Of a DNA stretch of 64,000 bases, positions 15,558-23,292 are shown piece after piece. Under the pieces are notes generated by a model, which did not search any database, was not told the DNA's origin, and was given only the letters and a program-made list of their open reading frames with translations. The position numbers and the translations under genes are program-made. The DNA lies in assembly GCA_949290645.1 (NCBI GenBank), contig CASESG010000002.1:62001-126000 (forward strand). Direction: 5' to 3'. The first letter of the stretch is position 1, and each line of letters opens with the position of its first letter. Source of the stretch: an uncultured Bacillota bacterium. Its GTDB lineage: Bacteria; Bacillota_I; Bacilli_A; RFN20; CAG-288.

Positions 15558-16868
15558 TCATTTCGCTCCTTTCTGCTGTGGCTGCTTCAGAAGCAAAGCC
15601 TTGGCTTTCTGGACATTGTTGGAGACATCGATCTTGCTCGGGCAGACGTAGGAGCAGAGACCGCAGTTGATGCAGAGCGCGGCCTTGAGCTTGAGAAGGC
15701 GGTCGATGTTGTTGGCCTTGAGGGCCATCTGGATCTGGACAGGCTGCAGTCCCATCGGGCAGTTGTCGATGCACTTTCCGCAGTGCCAGCAGGGTTCGCT
15801 CTCCACCTTCGTGGGACGGAAGAGCAAGACGCCGTTGGCCTGAAGCGGAAGGACATAGTCGGATTCGTGGCAAGTGCCGCACATCGGGCCTCCCGAGATC
15901 AGCTTGAACTGGCGGATCGTGGGGCCGCCGGCGAAGTTGATGAGGTCGCTTGCCAGAGTCCCGGCCGGAGCCAGGACATCCTTGGGGCAATTCACCTCTC
16001 CGCTGACGGTGATGCAGCGATCGGCGACCACTTCCCCGAAGACGAAGCGACGGGCCAGGGCCATGACGGTATAGAGGTTGTTGACGATGGCGCCGACTTC
16101 GATCGGCAGGGCCTGGTATTCCTTGTGAAGGATGGCCCGGACCAGGCTTCTCTCATATCCCATCGGATAGCGATCGGGAAGGATCTTGAGAGCGACCGGG
16201 TAGTTCTTGTTCTCCTTTCGGGAAAGCTCCTTGCGGACAGCATCGATCAAGGCCTCTCTTCCGCGTTTGACGGCGATGTAGATCTTCTTGGCACCGGTCA
16301 GGCGAAGGAGATAGGGAATGGCCAGGAAGACCTCCGACATGTTCATCCGACCGTAGTTGTAGTCCGTGGTCAGATACGGCTCGCATTCGATGGCGTTGAC
16401 GATGATCGCCTCGACCGGCTTTCCGGAGTTGTACTTCCGGTACGTCGGGAAACCCGCTCCGCCGAAGCCGACGGCGCCGGAATCCTTGATGGCGGCGAGA
16501 ATCTCTTCCTTGGAACAATGACTGGCGTCAGGAAGAGCAGGCCGACGAATCCACTGGCTTCTCCTGTCGTTGGCAATCTCCAGGCATTCGCGCACCTTGC
16601 CGTCGGCCATCATCATGTACTTGTGCGACACGATCTGGCCCGAGACGGACGAATAGGTGGGAAAATCGTCGACACCGGTTCCCAAAAGGGTGCCCTTGAA
16701 GACCAACGTCCCGACCGGGAGGAGGCCTTTCAAAGGATTGTTGCGGTTATCGACAGCCGGGATGTAGACGAAATCGGGTTGGAACACCTCGTACGGGTGG
16801 CCCTCGGTCGCTTCCTTATGTTCCGGGATTGGAAGCGAGAGAGCCGTTTTCAAAAAATGTAGACCCAT
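15558..16868 (-). CDS. rnfC: RnfC NADH/FMN and [4Fe-4S] subunit
   Basis: The cytosolic subunit that exchanges electrons with NAD(H). The 436-residue protein has the nucleotide/FMN region with GFGGAGFPTYRKY and NAIECEPYLT, followed by a SLBB-type region. Two complete [4Fe-4S] motifs follow: C360-C363-C366-C370 and C399-C402-C405-C409. It is the first gene of the operon rnfCDGEA plus the NusG-II and Gx genes. GAGG lies about 10 bases before the ATG, and TATAAT at 16890-16895 implies a very short leader. Confidence 0.95.
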   Translation of the reverse strand: MGLHFLKTALSLPIPEHKEATEGHPYEVFQPDFVYIPAVDNRNNPLKGLLPVGTLVFKGTLLGTGVDDFPTYSSVSGQIVSHKYMMMADGKVRECLEIANDRRSQWIRRPALPDASHCSKEEILAAIKDSGAVGFGGAGFPTYRKYNSGKPVEAIIVNAIECEPYLTTDYNYGRMNMSEVFLAIPYLLRLTGAKKIYIAVKRGREALIDAVRKELSRKENKNYPVALKILPDRYPMGYERSLVRAILHKEYQALPIEVGAIVNNLYTVMALARRFVFGEVVADRCITVSGEVNCPKDVLAPAGTLASDLINFAGGPTIRQFKLISGGPMCGTCHESDYVLPLQANGVLLFRPTKVESEPCWHCGKCIDNCPMGLQPVQIQMALKANNIDRLLKLKAALCINCGLCSYVCPSKIDVSNNVQKAKALLLKQPQQKGAK

Positions 16869-16889
16869 TGCTTTATAACCTCAAATAGA

Positions 16890-16895
16890 ATTATA
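16890..16895 (-). promoter_or_regulatory. -10 box of the rnf operon
   Basis: TATAAT on the minus strand, 21 bases before the rnfC ATG. The predicted transcript would start almost at the GAGG ribosome site. No clear -35 box is seen. Confidence 0.5.
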
Positions 16896-16949
16896 GACGA
16901 AAGCCAAAAAGGAAGAAACCATAAAAGCAAAAATTTCTGACGAGTTTGA

Positions 16950-16972
16950 CAAAAAAGGAGGCCGAAGCCTCC
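16950..16972 (-). terminator. Rho-independent terminator after the phospholipase C-like gene
   Basis: Minus-strand stem GGAGGC/GCCTCC with a TTCG loop and six T. It separates the pduL unit from the rnf operon. Confidence 0.93.
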
Positions 16973-16982
16973 TCAAGGCCAA

Positions 16983-17927
16983 TCAGAGAACCGAAGGGCC
17001 GTGAAACTTCCTGATTTCTCCCTTTTTCTGGCCGTCATAATTCCGGCCGTCGAAGTAATTGAGATAGACTTCATAGCTATATCCCCGCTCCAGAAGCAGG
17101 TGATAGCATTCCCGAAGAAGGACATAGGCCTCGTTGAAGAGGTCGAGGAAGGATTCCGTCCTCTCCTCTCCAGTGATCGGATCCTGCCACGAGCGATGGC
17201 GCTCGTTGAGGACATCCTTCTCGACCGTCTTGGGAAGGGCAAGGCCTCCCAAGGAGGAGAAGTGGAACAGAGTTCTCTTGAGATCCGGATTGCGGTTGAC
17301 GAAACGGATCGCCCTCCGCATCCAGACGACGGAGGAGCCATAGATGTTCTTCGGGATCTTCCTCTCCGGAAAATAGCGCAAGAGGGCCGCGCGGAAGTTG
17401 CGGCAGATGGCCTCAAGGACAAAGGAGTCCTGGCTCAGGACCTCCTCGGGATGCTCGAGGAAATATTCCATGTGGGCTTTCTTGGCAATCGAGACATCGA
17501 TCTGGCTCTCGAAGGCGCTGTGCTCGTAATGAAACTTTCCCGTCAGCTCCCCGTTCTTGTCGAACCCGGATTGCGCATAGACATAGGGATGGCATTCTCG
17601 GTCGAGCAGATAGTGGGCAAACTGCCCAAGGACAAAGGAGCGGAAGCGAGAGAGCTCCCGAGGCTGGTCGATGTCATAGCAGCATTTCAGAAGCAGACGA
17701 AAGAACTTCCTTCCGTCGCTGTCGTGAAGCAAGCTCCCGTAGCGACGAAGGGCGACCATGAAATGGCCCGAGAGGGGATAGAAGAAAAGAGGATCGGGGC
17801 CCTGCGCCCCAAGGGCGAGGGCCTCGAAATTGCCTTCCAAAAAAGAGGGCAGGGGGCGAAGCTTTCCTTCGACCTCCTCCGCGTACAGCCTTTTGACGAG
17901 GCGATAGTGGGTGAGAAGGCTTGGCAT
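16983..17927 (-). CDS. Zinc-dependent phospholipase C family protein
   Basis: A 314-residue protein with the histidine/aspartate pattern of the zinc-dependent phospholipase C superfamily: LLTHYRLV at the start, GAQGPDPLFFY, and QFAHYLLDRECHPYVYAQSG with further His/Glu residues after it. No signal peptide is seen, so this is the cytosolic branch common in Bacillota, whose substrate is unknown. The ATG at 17927 overlaps the pduL stop; a TTG one codon earlier is the alternative. AGAGG lies about 10 bases upstream. Confidence 0.82.
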   Translation of the reverse strand: MPSLLTHYRLVKRLYAEEVEGKLRPLPSFLEGNFEALALGAQGPDPLFFYPLSGHFMVALRRYGSLLHDSDGRKFFRLLLKCCYDIDQPRELSRFRSFVLGQFAHYLLDRECHPYVYAQSGFDKNGELTGKFHYEHSAFESQIDVSIAKKAHMEYFLEHPEEVLSQDSFVLEAICRNFRAALLRYFPERKIPKNIYGSSVVWMRRAIRFVNRNPDLKRTLFHFSSLGGLALPKTVEKDVLNERHRSWQDPITGEERTESFLDLFNEAYVLLRECYHLLLERGYSYEVYLNYFDGRNYDGQKKGEIRKFHGPSVL

Positions 17928-18574
17928 CAAAGAGCCTCTTTGACGATCGTGCCCGTGACGCCGACGGAATTTCCGCCCAAGGCGTTGGACTCATCGGTGT
18001 CGATGTGCATCGCCAAGGCATATTTCTCGCTGACGCGGATGACGACGTCGCCCAAGATCGCGCTGCGTCCGTTGGCGGAATGGATCTTGACCGCGACGAT
18101 ATCGCCGTTCTTGACGCCGAACTCCTCGGCATCCTTCGGGGTCATGTGGATGTGGCGCTTGGCGACGATCATGCCTTCCTCGCAATCAACTTTGTTTCCG
18201 TTGAGAGGGTTGACAAGAGTGAAGGGGGCACTGCCCTTCGTATCTCCGCTTTCACGAATTGGAACGTTCGCCTTCAAGGAACGGGCTTCCGTCAAGGAGA
18301 TTTCGACCTGGTTTCCCTTGCGGACAGGTCCCAGGATGGACAGGTTCTTGAGGGTGAAGTCCTTCTTCACCATCTCCCCGGTCTTCTTGTCCTTGATGGT
18401 CGCATGATAGATGACATCAAGGCGCTGGTTGGAAGCGAATTGTCCAGGCTGGGAGAGCATCTTGCGGACCTCGAGCTGGAAGCCTGCGCCAAAGAGCTTC
18501 TCCAAAGTCTCCTGGGTGACATGGATATGATGGGCGCTCGTCTCGACGATGATCGGTTTTTTGATTTCTTCCAT
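17927..18574 (-). CDS. pduL: Phosphate acetyl/propanoyltransferase PduL
   Basis: Converts acetyl-CoA (or propanoyl-CoA) and phosphate to the acyl phosphate. The 215-residue protein has the two zinc-binding histidine motifs, AHHIHVT near the N-terminus and KRHIHMT in the second barrel. There is no microcompartment encapsulation peptide and no pdu or eut genes nearby, so it probably serves as the general phosphotransacetylase feeding acetate formation from PFL-derived acetyl-CoA. GAGGTAAC precedes the ATG and TACAAT lies further upstream. Confidence 0.93.
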   Translation of the reverse strand: MEEIKKPIIVETSAHHIHVTQETLEKLFGAGFQLEVRKMLSQPGQFASNQRLDVIYHATIKDKKTGEMVKKDFTLKNLSILGPVRKGNQVEISLTEARSLKANVPIRESGDTKGSAPFTLVNPLNGNKVDCEEGMIVAKRHIHMTPKDAEEFGVKNGDIVAVKIHSANGRSAILGDVVIRVSEKYALAMHIDTDESNALGGNSVGVTGTIVKEAL

Positions 18575-18639
18575 AAGTTACGTTACCTCGCAAAAAAGAT
18601 TGTAGCACAGACGAATCGGAAAAGAAGAGAAAAGGCCTC

Positions 18640-18912
18640 TCACAGGGGAAGGCCATAGGGATTGAGATAGACGACTTTCCGGACTTCAGGAAGCTTTTCC
18701 TGGAAGAGGGCGGTGACATCGCCCAGGTCCTGTCCGGCCAAGGCGCATCCGACGCAAGCGCCCGTGACCGTGATGAACAGGGTCTCTTCCCGAAAGTCCT
18801 TGACGGCGAGATTGCTCCCGTCCTTCTGGAAGAAGGGACGGACTTCCGAGAGCAGGCGCTCGGCTTTCTGGAGGATCTGGAATTCCTCCCTACTTCGATT
18901 GGCCGTCTCCAC
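18640..18912 (-). CDS. Nfu-type iron-sulfur scaffold domain protein, second copy
   Basis: A 90-residue protein consisting almost only of a NifU C-terminal (Nfu) domain, with the cluster-binding CVGC motif in TVTGACVGCALAGQDL. Nfu domains carry or deliver Fe-S clusters. The proposed GTG start at 18912 lies 23 bases inside the preceding Nfu gene, with AGAGGAAGAG upstream; no ATG is available in frame between the domain and that region. It is a diverged tandem duplicate of its neighbour. Confidence 0.8.
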   Translation of the reverse strand: METANRSREEFQILQKAERLLSEVRPFFQKDGSNLAVKDFREETLFITVTGACVGCALAGQDLGDVTALFQEKLPEVRKVVYLNPYGLPL

Positions 18913-19249
18913 CTTTGTTCTCTTCCTCCTGTTTCTTGAGGTCTTCCTCTGCCAGCTGCTGTTCGGCAAGGCGGCGCAGAAGGTCATCGAAAGAGGGCTC
19001 GGGAGGAGCGATAAGCTCCACCTTCTTGACCTCAGGAACCTCGTCCAGGACCATCACCTCGACCGATTCCGAAACGTCGGTCGATGCCATGGCACAGCCT
19101 GCGCAGGCGCCAATCATGTCGACATAGCAGATTCCGGTCTGCTCATCATAGCGATCCAGGCGAATGTCTCCTCCCTCCCTCTGCAAGAAAGGACGAAGCT
19201 TGTCCAGGACCGTCTCGATCTTTTCTTCAATCGTTGGATTCATTTTCAT
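18890..19249 (-). CDS. Nfu-type iron-sulfur scaffold domain protein
   Basis: A 119-residue protein with an Nfu domain carrying CAGC (DMIGACAGCAMASTDV) and a charged C-terminal tail of about 35 residues rich in Glu, Lys and Gln. It probably passes Fe-S clusters to clients; RnfC and PflA in this window are possible ones. Three starts are possible: GTG 19255, ATG 19249, ATG 19243. None has a Shine-Dalgarno sequence, and a TATAAT ends 9 bases before the GTG, so translation may be leaderless or nearly so. I list the middle start. Confidence 0.85.
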   Translation of the reverse strand: MKMNPTIEEKIETVLDKLRPFLQREGGDIRLDRYDEQTGICYVDMIGACAGCAMASTDVSESVEVMVLDEVPEVKKVELIAPPEPSFDDLLRRLAEQQLAEEDLKKQEEENKGGDGQSK

Positions 19250-19264
19250 TTTCACCGGAAAAAG

Positions 19265-19270
19265 ATTATA
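19265..19270 (-). promoter_or_regulatory. Extended -10 box of the Nfu gene pair
   Basis: TGGTATAAT on the minus strand (TG extension present), 9-15 bases before the possible start codons. Confidence 0.5.
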
Positions 19271-19301
19271 CCAGTTTCCTCCGCCAAAGAAAGAAGGACG
19301 A

Positions 19302-21353
19302 TCACGCCTGGAGGATTTTTCCGAGCTCGACCTTCAAAGAGCGGTATTCCAAGCCGTAGACATCCGTCGCCAGAAGATTCTTCTCCGTCTGTTCGAGAGT
19401 CAGAAGGGCAGTCTGGTCGCTCAAGAACTGCTGTTCCAGGGAAGCAAGAGAGGTGGCACTTTCCAAAAGTCCCTTCTTCAGGCGAAGGCACTCCTGCTCC
19501 AGGAGATTCCGAATCTGTCCCCGCTCTTCCTCGGAGAGCAGGTCGACGGAATAGAAGGCCCCGTTTGTTACCGCCTCGGAAGAGGAAAGCTCGGCAAGCG
19601 TTTCATAGTCGAGGGAAGGAAGAAGGGAAGAGAAGTATTCGTGATAGGCCTTGGGAAGAGAGGCGCTTTCCGTCTGGAAGTTCTTCTGCAATTCCTCCTT
19701 TCGGCTCTGGAAAGAGGAGGAGAGGTATTGGTCGGAGATGGAAAGCAAATTGTCAACCTGCTGATAGTCCTCCAAGGCCTTCTCCAGCGTCTCCTCGCTC
19801 GGAGACAGGACGAAGTTCTGGAAGTCCTGCTTGGCTTTCTCAAGCTCTTCCTTGGCACGGGCGAAGCGGTCTTCCCGATACTGATCGAAGGCCTCTTTTT
19901 CCACGCCGGCATCATAGTCCATCAACGCTTGCTCCCAATTGAGGTATTGTGAGACATCTTGGAAGAGTATGACATAGTTGTCATCATCGATTGTCTTTCC
20001 AAGATTTAGGTAATCATTCTTCAATTTCTCAATCTTCTCGACTCCATCCCTGTGTGCTTCCAGAAGGATGTTCGACAGGCTTTCCTTGGTCGATGCGACA
20101 AGGAAACGGTCTCCGAGAAGATCCTTGCCGTCGGAAGAGAGCGCGAAGTAGTTCTCGGCTTGACTCTCCATCTGTGCGACCGCGTTTTGGGAGAGGTCGA
20201 TCTTTCCGTAATCCAGGTCGTTTCCAGAAATCAAGGAATCCTTCCAGGGGATGACGTCCTTGATGGCGGTATAGAAGGGCTGGACTTCCTCATAGATGGC
20301 CTTTCGGGAAGCGAGTTTCTCGTCGAAGCCATCGAAATAATCGTCGGAGAGCTTCTCGTGTTCCTTGTCGAGATTCGCCTCGATGGAGAGGTCAAAGTCG
20401 AAGGTCAAGGCCGACAGAGCCAGAGTGATCTGACACTCCTCGAGCTGATTCATCAAGGTCTCGTCGTCGAAGAGCTTGACCGTCAAGGAAAGCTCGTCGA
20501 GACGGGCGTTGTCCAAGATGGTCGATCCCAGGGCCTTGCTGAGGGACTCGATCAATTGCTCGCGTCCGGTATCATTGATGAACAAGGTAATCTCCGTCTC
20601 TTCCTCAGTGACGGGAAGGATCTTCAGGGAGAGGGAATTCGTCAAGAACTGCACGACATCCCCGACCGTGGAGAAAATCGGGCGAAGAACGGCCTCTCCC
20701 GGAAGCAGGTCGGTGAGGTAATGAAGGAGAGCCGGGACGTCGATCGTCACGTTGGAGAAGTCGATATCCAACCCGCCGTCCTCGTCTTCCTTCTGGGCTG
20801 CCAGGAAGCGGAGCTTTTCCTTGTCCCCTTCCTCGGTGGTGTCGATGACAGAAGTCAAGGAATCGATGCTCTGGAAGGCGAAGGTCTCCTTCGGGAGGTC
20901 GATGACGCTCTCAAAGTCCTCCGAATAGCGATCGGCCAAGACCGGAAGCATCCCCGTCTCCTGATTCAGTCTCAAAAGAAGCTGGCTTGTCAGGGAGAAG
21001 AGGGCGTGAAGGACAGACTGATTGCTGTTGGCCTGCTTGAGCCTTTCCTCGTCCGTACCCGTCACTTCGAAGGGAAGAATCTGGAACGAGGCATTTGGCC
21101 CATAGCCCTGCTTCTCGTCCGCCTGATAGTCTAGGATGACCGGGCTTTGATAGATTTTGTTCTGCCCCGAGATGCCGAGGCCCGAGATGTCCATGGCGAT
21201 CTGGAATCCCCCTTCCCGGCGATAGTTGTCATAGAGCTGGACGGGCAGGACGGAAGAAGGAAGAGAAGAGGAGGAAGCGGAATCCGCCCCGGAACAAGAG
21301 CCAAGAACGGTCACAAGTGCCAGAAGCGGCACGATTGTCTTTCTTTTCATCAT
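19302..21353 (-). CDS. Large lipoprotein of unknown function (paralogue of 36611-38815)
   Basis: A 683-residue protein with a lipoprotein signal ending GSCSG (Cys20), a short serine-rich linker, and then a domain starting near YDNYRREGG. Two regions follow: a beta-rich N-terminal half (about 40-350) and a helical C-terminal half with DYQQVDNLLS-like repeats. I recognise no family, but the plan closely matches the lipoprotein at 36611-38815. It should sit on the outer face of the membrane. GAGGAGGTTGAG precedes the ATG; TATAAT lies about 30 bases further up. Confidence 0.8.
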   Translation of the reverse strand: MMKRKTIVPLLALVTVLGSCSGADSASSSSLPSSVLPVQLYDNYRREGGFQIAMDISGLGISGQNKIYQSPVILDYQADEKQGYGPNASFQILPFEVTGTDEERLKQANSNQSVLHALFSLTSQLLLRLNQETGMLPVLADRYSEDFESVIDLPKETFAFQSIDSLTSVIDTTEEGDKEKLRFLAAQKEDEDGGLDIDFSNVTIDVPALLHYLTDLLPGEAVLRPIFSTVGDVVQFLTNSLSLKILPVTEEETEITLFINDTGREQLIESLSKALGSTILDNARLDELSLTVKLFDDETLMNQLEECQITLALSALTFDFDLSIEANLDKEHEKLSDDYFDGFDEKLASRKAIYEEVQPFYTAIKDVIPWKDSLISGNDLDYGKIDLSQNAVAQMESQAENYFALSSDGKDLLGDRFLVASTKESLSNILLEAHRDGVEKIEKLKNDYLNLGKTIDDDNYVILFQDVSQYLNWEQALMDYDAGVEKEAFDQYREDRFARAKEELEKAKQDFQNFVLSPSEETLEKALEDYQQVDNLLSISDQYLSSSFQSRKEELQKNFQTESASLPKAYHEYFSSLLPSLDYETLAELSSSEAVTNGAFYSVDLLSEEERGQIRNLLEQECLRLKKGLLESATSLASLEQQFLSDQTALLTLEQTEKNLLATDVYGLEYRSLKVELGKILQA

Positions 21354-21547
21354 CTCAACCTCCTCGGAAGTTCGTATTTCTTATTATACTTCATTTTCCC
21401 CAGGAACTCTTCCCGGCAAAAGGCGCGGAGAAAGTCCGATTCAAGAAGCATTCCTCTTTCTTCTGTTCCTTACTTTGCCAAAAGCAAGAAAGAAAAGAGG
21501 CTTTTCTATACAAGAAGCTGGACTTGTCATGACGAAAAGCATCTTCG

Positions 21548-21576
21548 TTGACAGCTTCCTGGCCTTTATTGATAAT
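21548..21576 (+). promoter_or_regulatory. Promoter of the 21649 lipoprotein gene
   Basis: TTGACA, a 17-base spacer and GATAAT. The predicted start leaves a leader of about 65 bases that includes a small hairpin (AAGAGC/GCTCTT). Confidence 0.7.
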
Positions 21577-21648
21577 GTGGGCAAGGAAGGAAAGCGACTT
21601 CCGGAAAGAGCATGGCTCTTTGGGGCACTAGGCCCAGAAAGGAAAACG

Positions 21649-22485
21649 ATGATGAAGACAAAGAAAATCCTCCCCCTCCTCTCCCTTCTCCTGCTCGCCT
21701 CCTGTTCGACGACCTCGACCAACTCCTCCCAGGGTTCCGGCGCAAGCACCGAAACGAAGACAGAAGACATCGCCAACGTCTTTGCTTTCGGAGCGGCAAC
21801 CTCGATCGGCCTTCTCTCCACCCTGGAGACGACCGTCCAAACCCCGCTTGTCAAAAGGGCCGTCGACGACACCCTCAAGCAGACCATCCTGACCTATCTC
21901 CCGACGATTGAAGCGACCCTCAAGGGAGAAGAGGTCCTCACCGAAAACACGATCGTTCCTAGCGACAGAGCGGAATACATGCAGAAGATGACCATCCGCT
22001 ACAAGGACCTAAACCTGGAAGACAAACAGTTCGACATGTACTACAACGAATACCGCGTCGACGACGGAGACGACTTCTTCGAGGACGAGGAAGAGTACCG
22101 CATAGACGGCATCCTCCTGATCGACGGACAGGAATACAAGATGAAGGGAGAAAGAGAGCAGGAGAGAGGAGAGTCGGAGCTCACCTTCTTCTACTATGTC
22201 GGTGAGAGAAGCTATGTCGAAGTCAGCCAAGAGAGCGAGAGAGGAGAGAGCGAGTTCGAGTACGAAGTCGTCTCCAACGGAAGGACGATCCACGAATACT
22301 CCCTGGAGAGAGACGGCAAGGAAGTCGAGCTCGAGCTTCTCAACCGCGAGCAGAAGCTGGATGTCGAGATGAGATTCGTCACCTTCGAGAAAGACGGCAA
22401 GACTTACATCAAGGCCGAAGTCGGAAGGGACGTTCTCTACTTCGCCAAAGACGAGCTCGGACAGTTCGTCGAAACGACACTCTGA
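21649..22485 (+). CDS. Acidic lipoprotein of unknown function
   Basis: A 278-residue lipoprotein: signal peptide ending LLASCST (Cys19), a serine/threonine linker, then a very acidic domain rich in Asp, Glu and Tyr (for example DDGDDFFEDEEEY). The second half looks like alternating beta strands. No family recognised. The ATG at 21649 follows AGAAAGGAAAACG; a second ATG is adjacent. It is divergent from the large lipoprotein gene at 19302-21353 and ends at a strong terminator. Confidence 0.8.
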   Translation: MMKTKKILPLLSLLLLASCSTTSTNSSQGSGASTETKTEDIANVFAFGAATSIGLLSTLETTVQTPLVKRAVDDTLKQTILTYLPTIEATLKGEEVLTENTIVPSDRAEYMQKMTIRYKDLNLEDKQFDMYYNEYRVDDGDDFFEDEEEYRIDGILLIDGQEYKMKGEREQERGESELTFFYYVGERSYVEVSQESERGESEFEYEVVSNGRTIHEYSLERDGKEVELELLNREQKLDVEMRFVTFEKDGKTYIKAEVGRDVLYFAKDELGQFVETTL

Positions 22486-22496
22486 TCAATCGAAAG

Positions 22497-22532
22497 AGCC
22501 TTCTCGTAAATTCCGAGAAGGCTCATTTTTTT
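22497..22532 (+). terminator. Rho-independent terminator of the acidic lipoprotein gene
   Basis: A 10-bp stem AGCCTTCTCG/CGAGAAGGCT, then CATTTTTTT. It can also act for pflA on the minus strand, where the stem is followed by CTTTCG. Confidence 0.92.
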
Positions 22533-22554
22533 ATGTTTTCTCTACAAAACAATC

Positions 22555-23292
22555 TCAAAGAGCGCCAAGAATCTTTCTTGCGTTATCGATTCTCTCCTTC
22601 GTCGGGGAAGGCACACCGAGCAGGGGATAAGGAAGAGCAAGCTTCTCGTACTTCGAAATGGCCAAAGTGTGATAGGGAAGGACCTCGATGCGCTCGACAT
22701 GACTGAGTCCGTCAAGGAACTTTCGCATCGCCCTGAGGTCCTCGTCGAAGTCGGTATAGCCCGGGACGAGGACATGGCGGATCCACATTCTCTTTCCCTT
22801 CTCGTCCAGATAGCGAATGCCGGAGAGGACGTTTTCGTTTCCTCTTCCCGTCAGGACTTGATGTCTCTTCCCGTCCATCTCCTTGATATCGACCAAGAAG
22901 AGATCAGTCACTTCCATCAAACGAGTGAACTTTCCGAAGAAGTTTTCCTCGAAGGAGAAAGAGGCCAAGGACGTGTCCAGGCAGGTCGATATTCCTTCCT
23001 TGCGAAAGAGGGAGAAGAGGTCGATCAAAAAGTCAATCTGTGTCAGAGGTTCCCCGCCGCTGACGGTCAATCCCCCTTCCTTTCCCCAATAGGCCTTGTA
23101 GCGAAGAGCCTTCGTGAGAACCTCCTGACTTGAGATCAAGAAGGAGTCCTTTCCTTCCCAGCTCTCCGGATTGTGGCAATAGAGGCAACGGAAAGGACAG
23201 CCGGTCAGAAACAGGACGAAGCGGATCCCCGGCCCGTCGACCGAGCCGAAGGTCTCGATGGAAAAGGCTCGGCCTAGAGGACTTCGTGACAT
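22555..23292 (-). CDS. pflA: Pyruvate formate-lyase activating enzyme
   Basis: A radical-SAM enzyme that installs the glycyl radical on PflB. The 245-residue protein has the cluster motif [13 protein letters not shown] (CxxxCxxC) and the SAM-binding GGEPL, with [11 protein letters not shown] near the C-terminus. It overlaps the end of pflB by 19 bases, so the two are cotranslated in the standard pflB-pflA order. Oxygen-sensitive; it implies anaerobic growth. Confidence 0.96.
   Translation of the reverse strand: MSRSPLGRAFSIETFGSVDGPGIRFVLFLTGCPFRCLYCHNPESWEGKDSFLISSQEVLTKALRYKAYWGKEGGLTVSGGEPLTQIDFLIDLFSLFRKEGISTCLDTSLASFSFEENFFGKFTRLMEVTDLFLVDIKEMDGKRHQVLTGRGNENVLSGIRYLDEKGKRMWIRHVLVPGYTDFDEDLRAMRKFLDGLSHVERIEVLPYHTLAISKYEKLALPYPLLGVPSPTKERIDNARKILGAL

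Noticed and set aside
15558-16868. Na+-NQR instead of Rnf
   Set aside because: The first gene has two [4Fe-4S] motifs, which NqrA lacks, and there is no nqrF.
17927-18574. Bacterial microcompartment operon around PduL
   Set aside because: No shell-protein gene or encapsulation peptide is seen; PduL stands with general metabolism genes.
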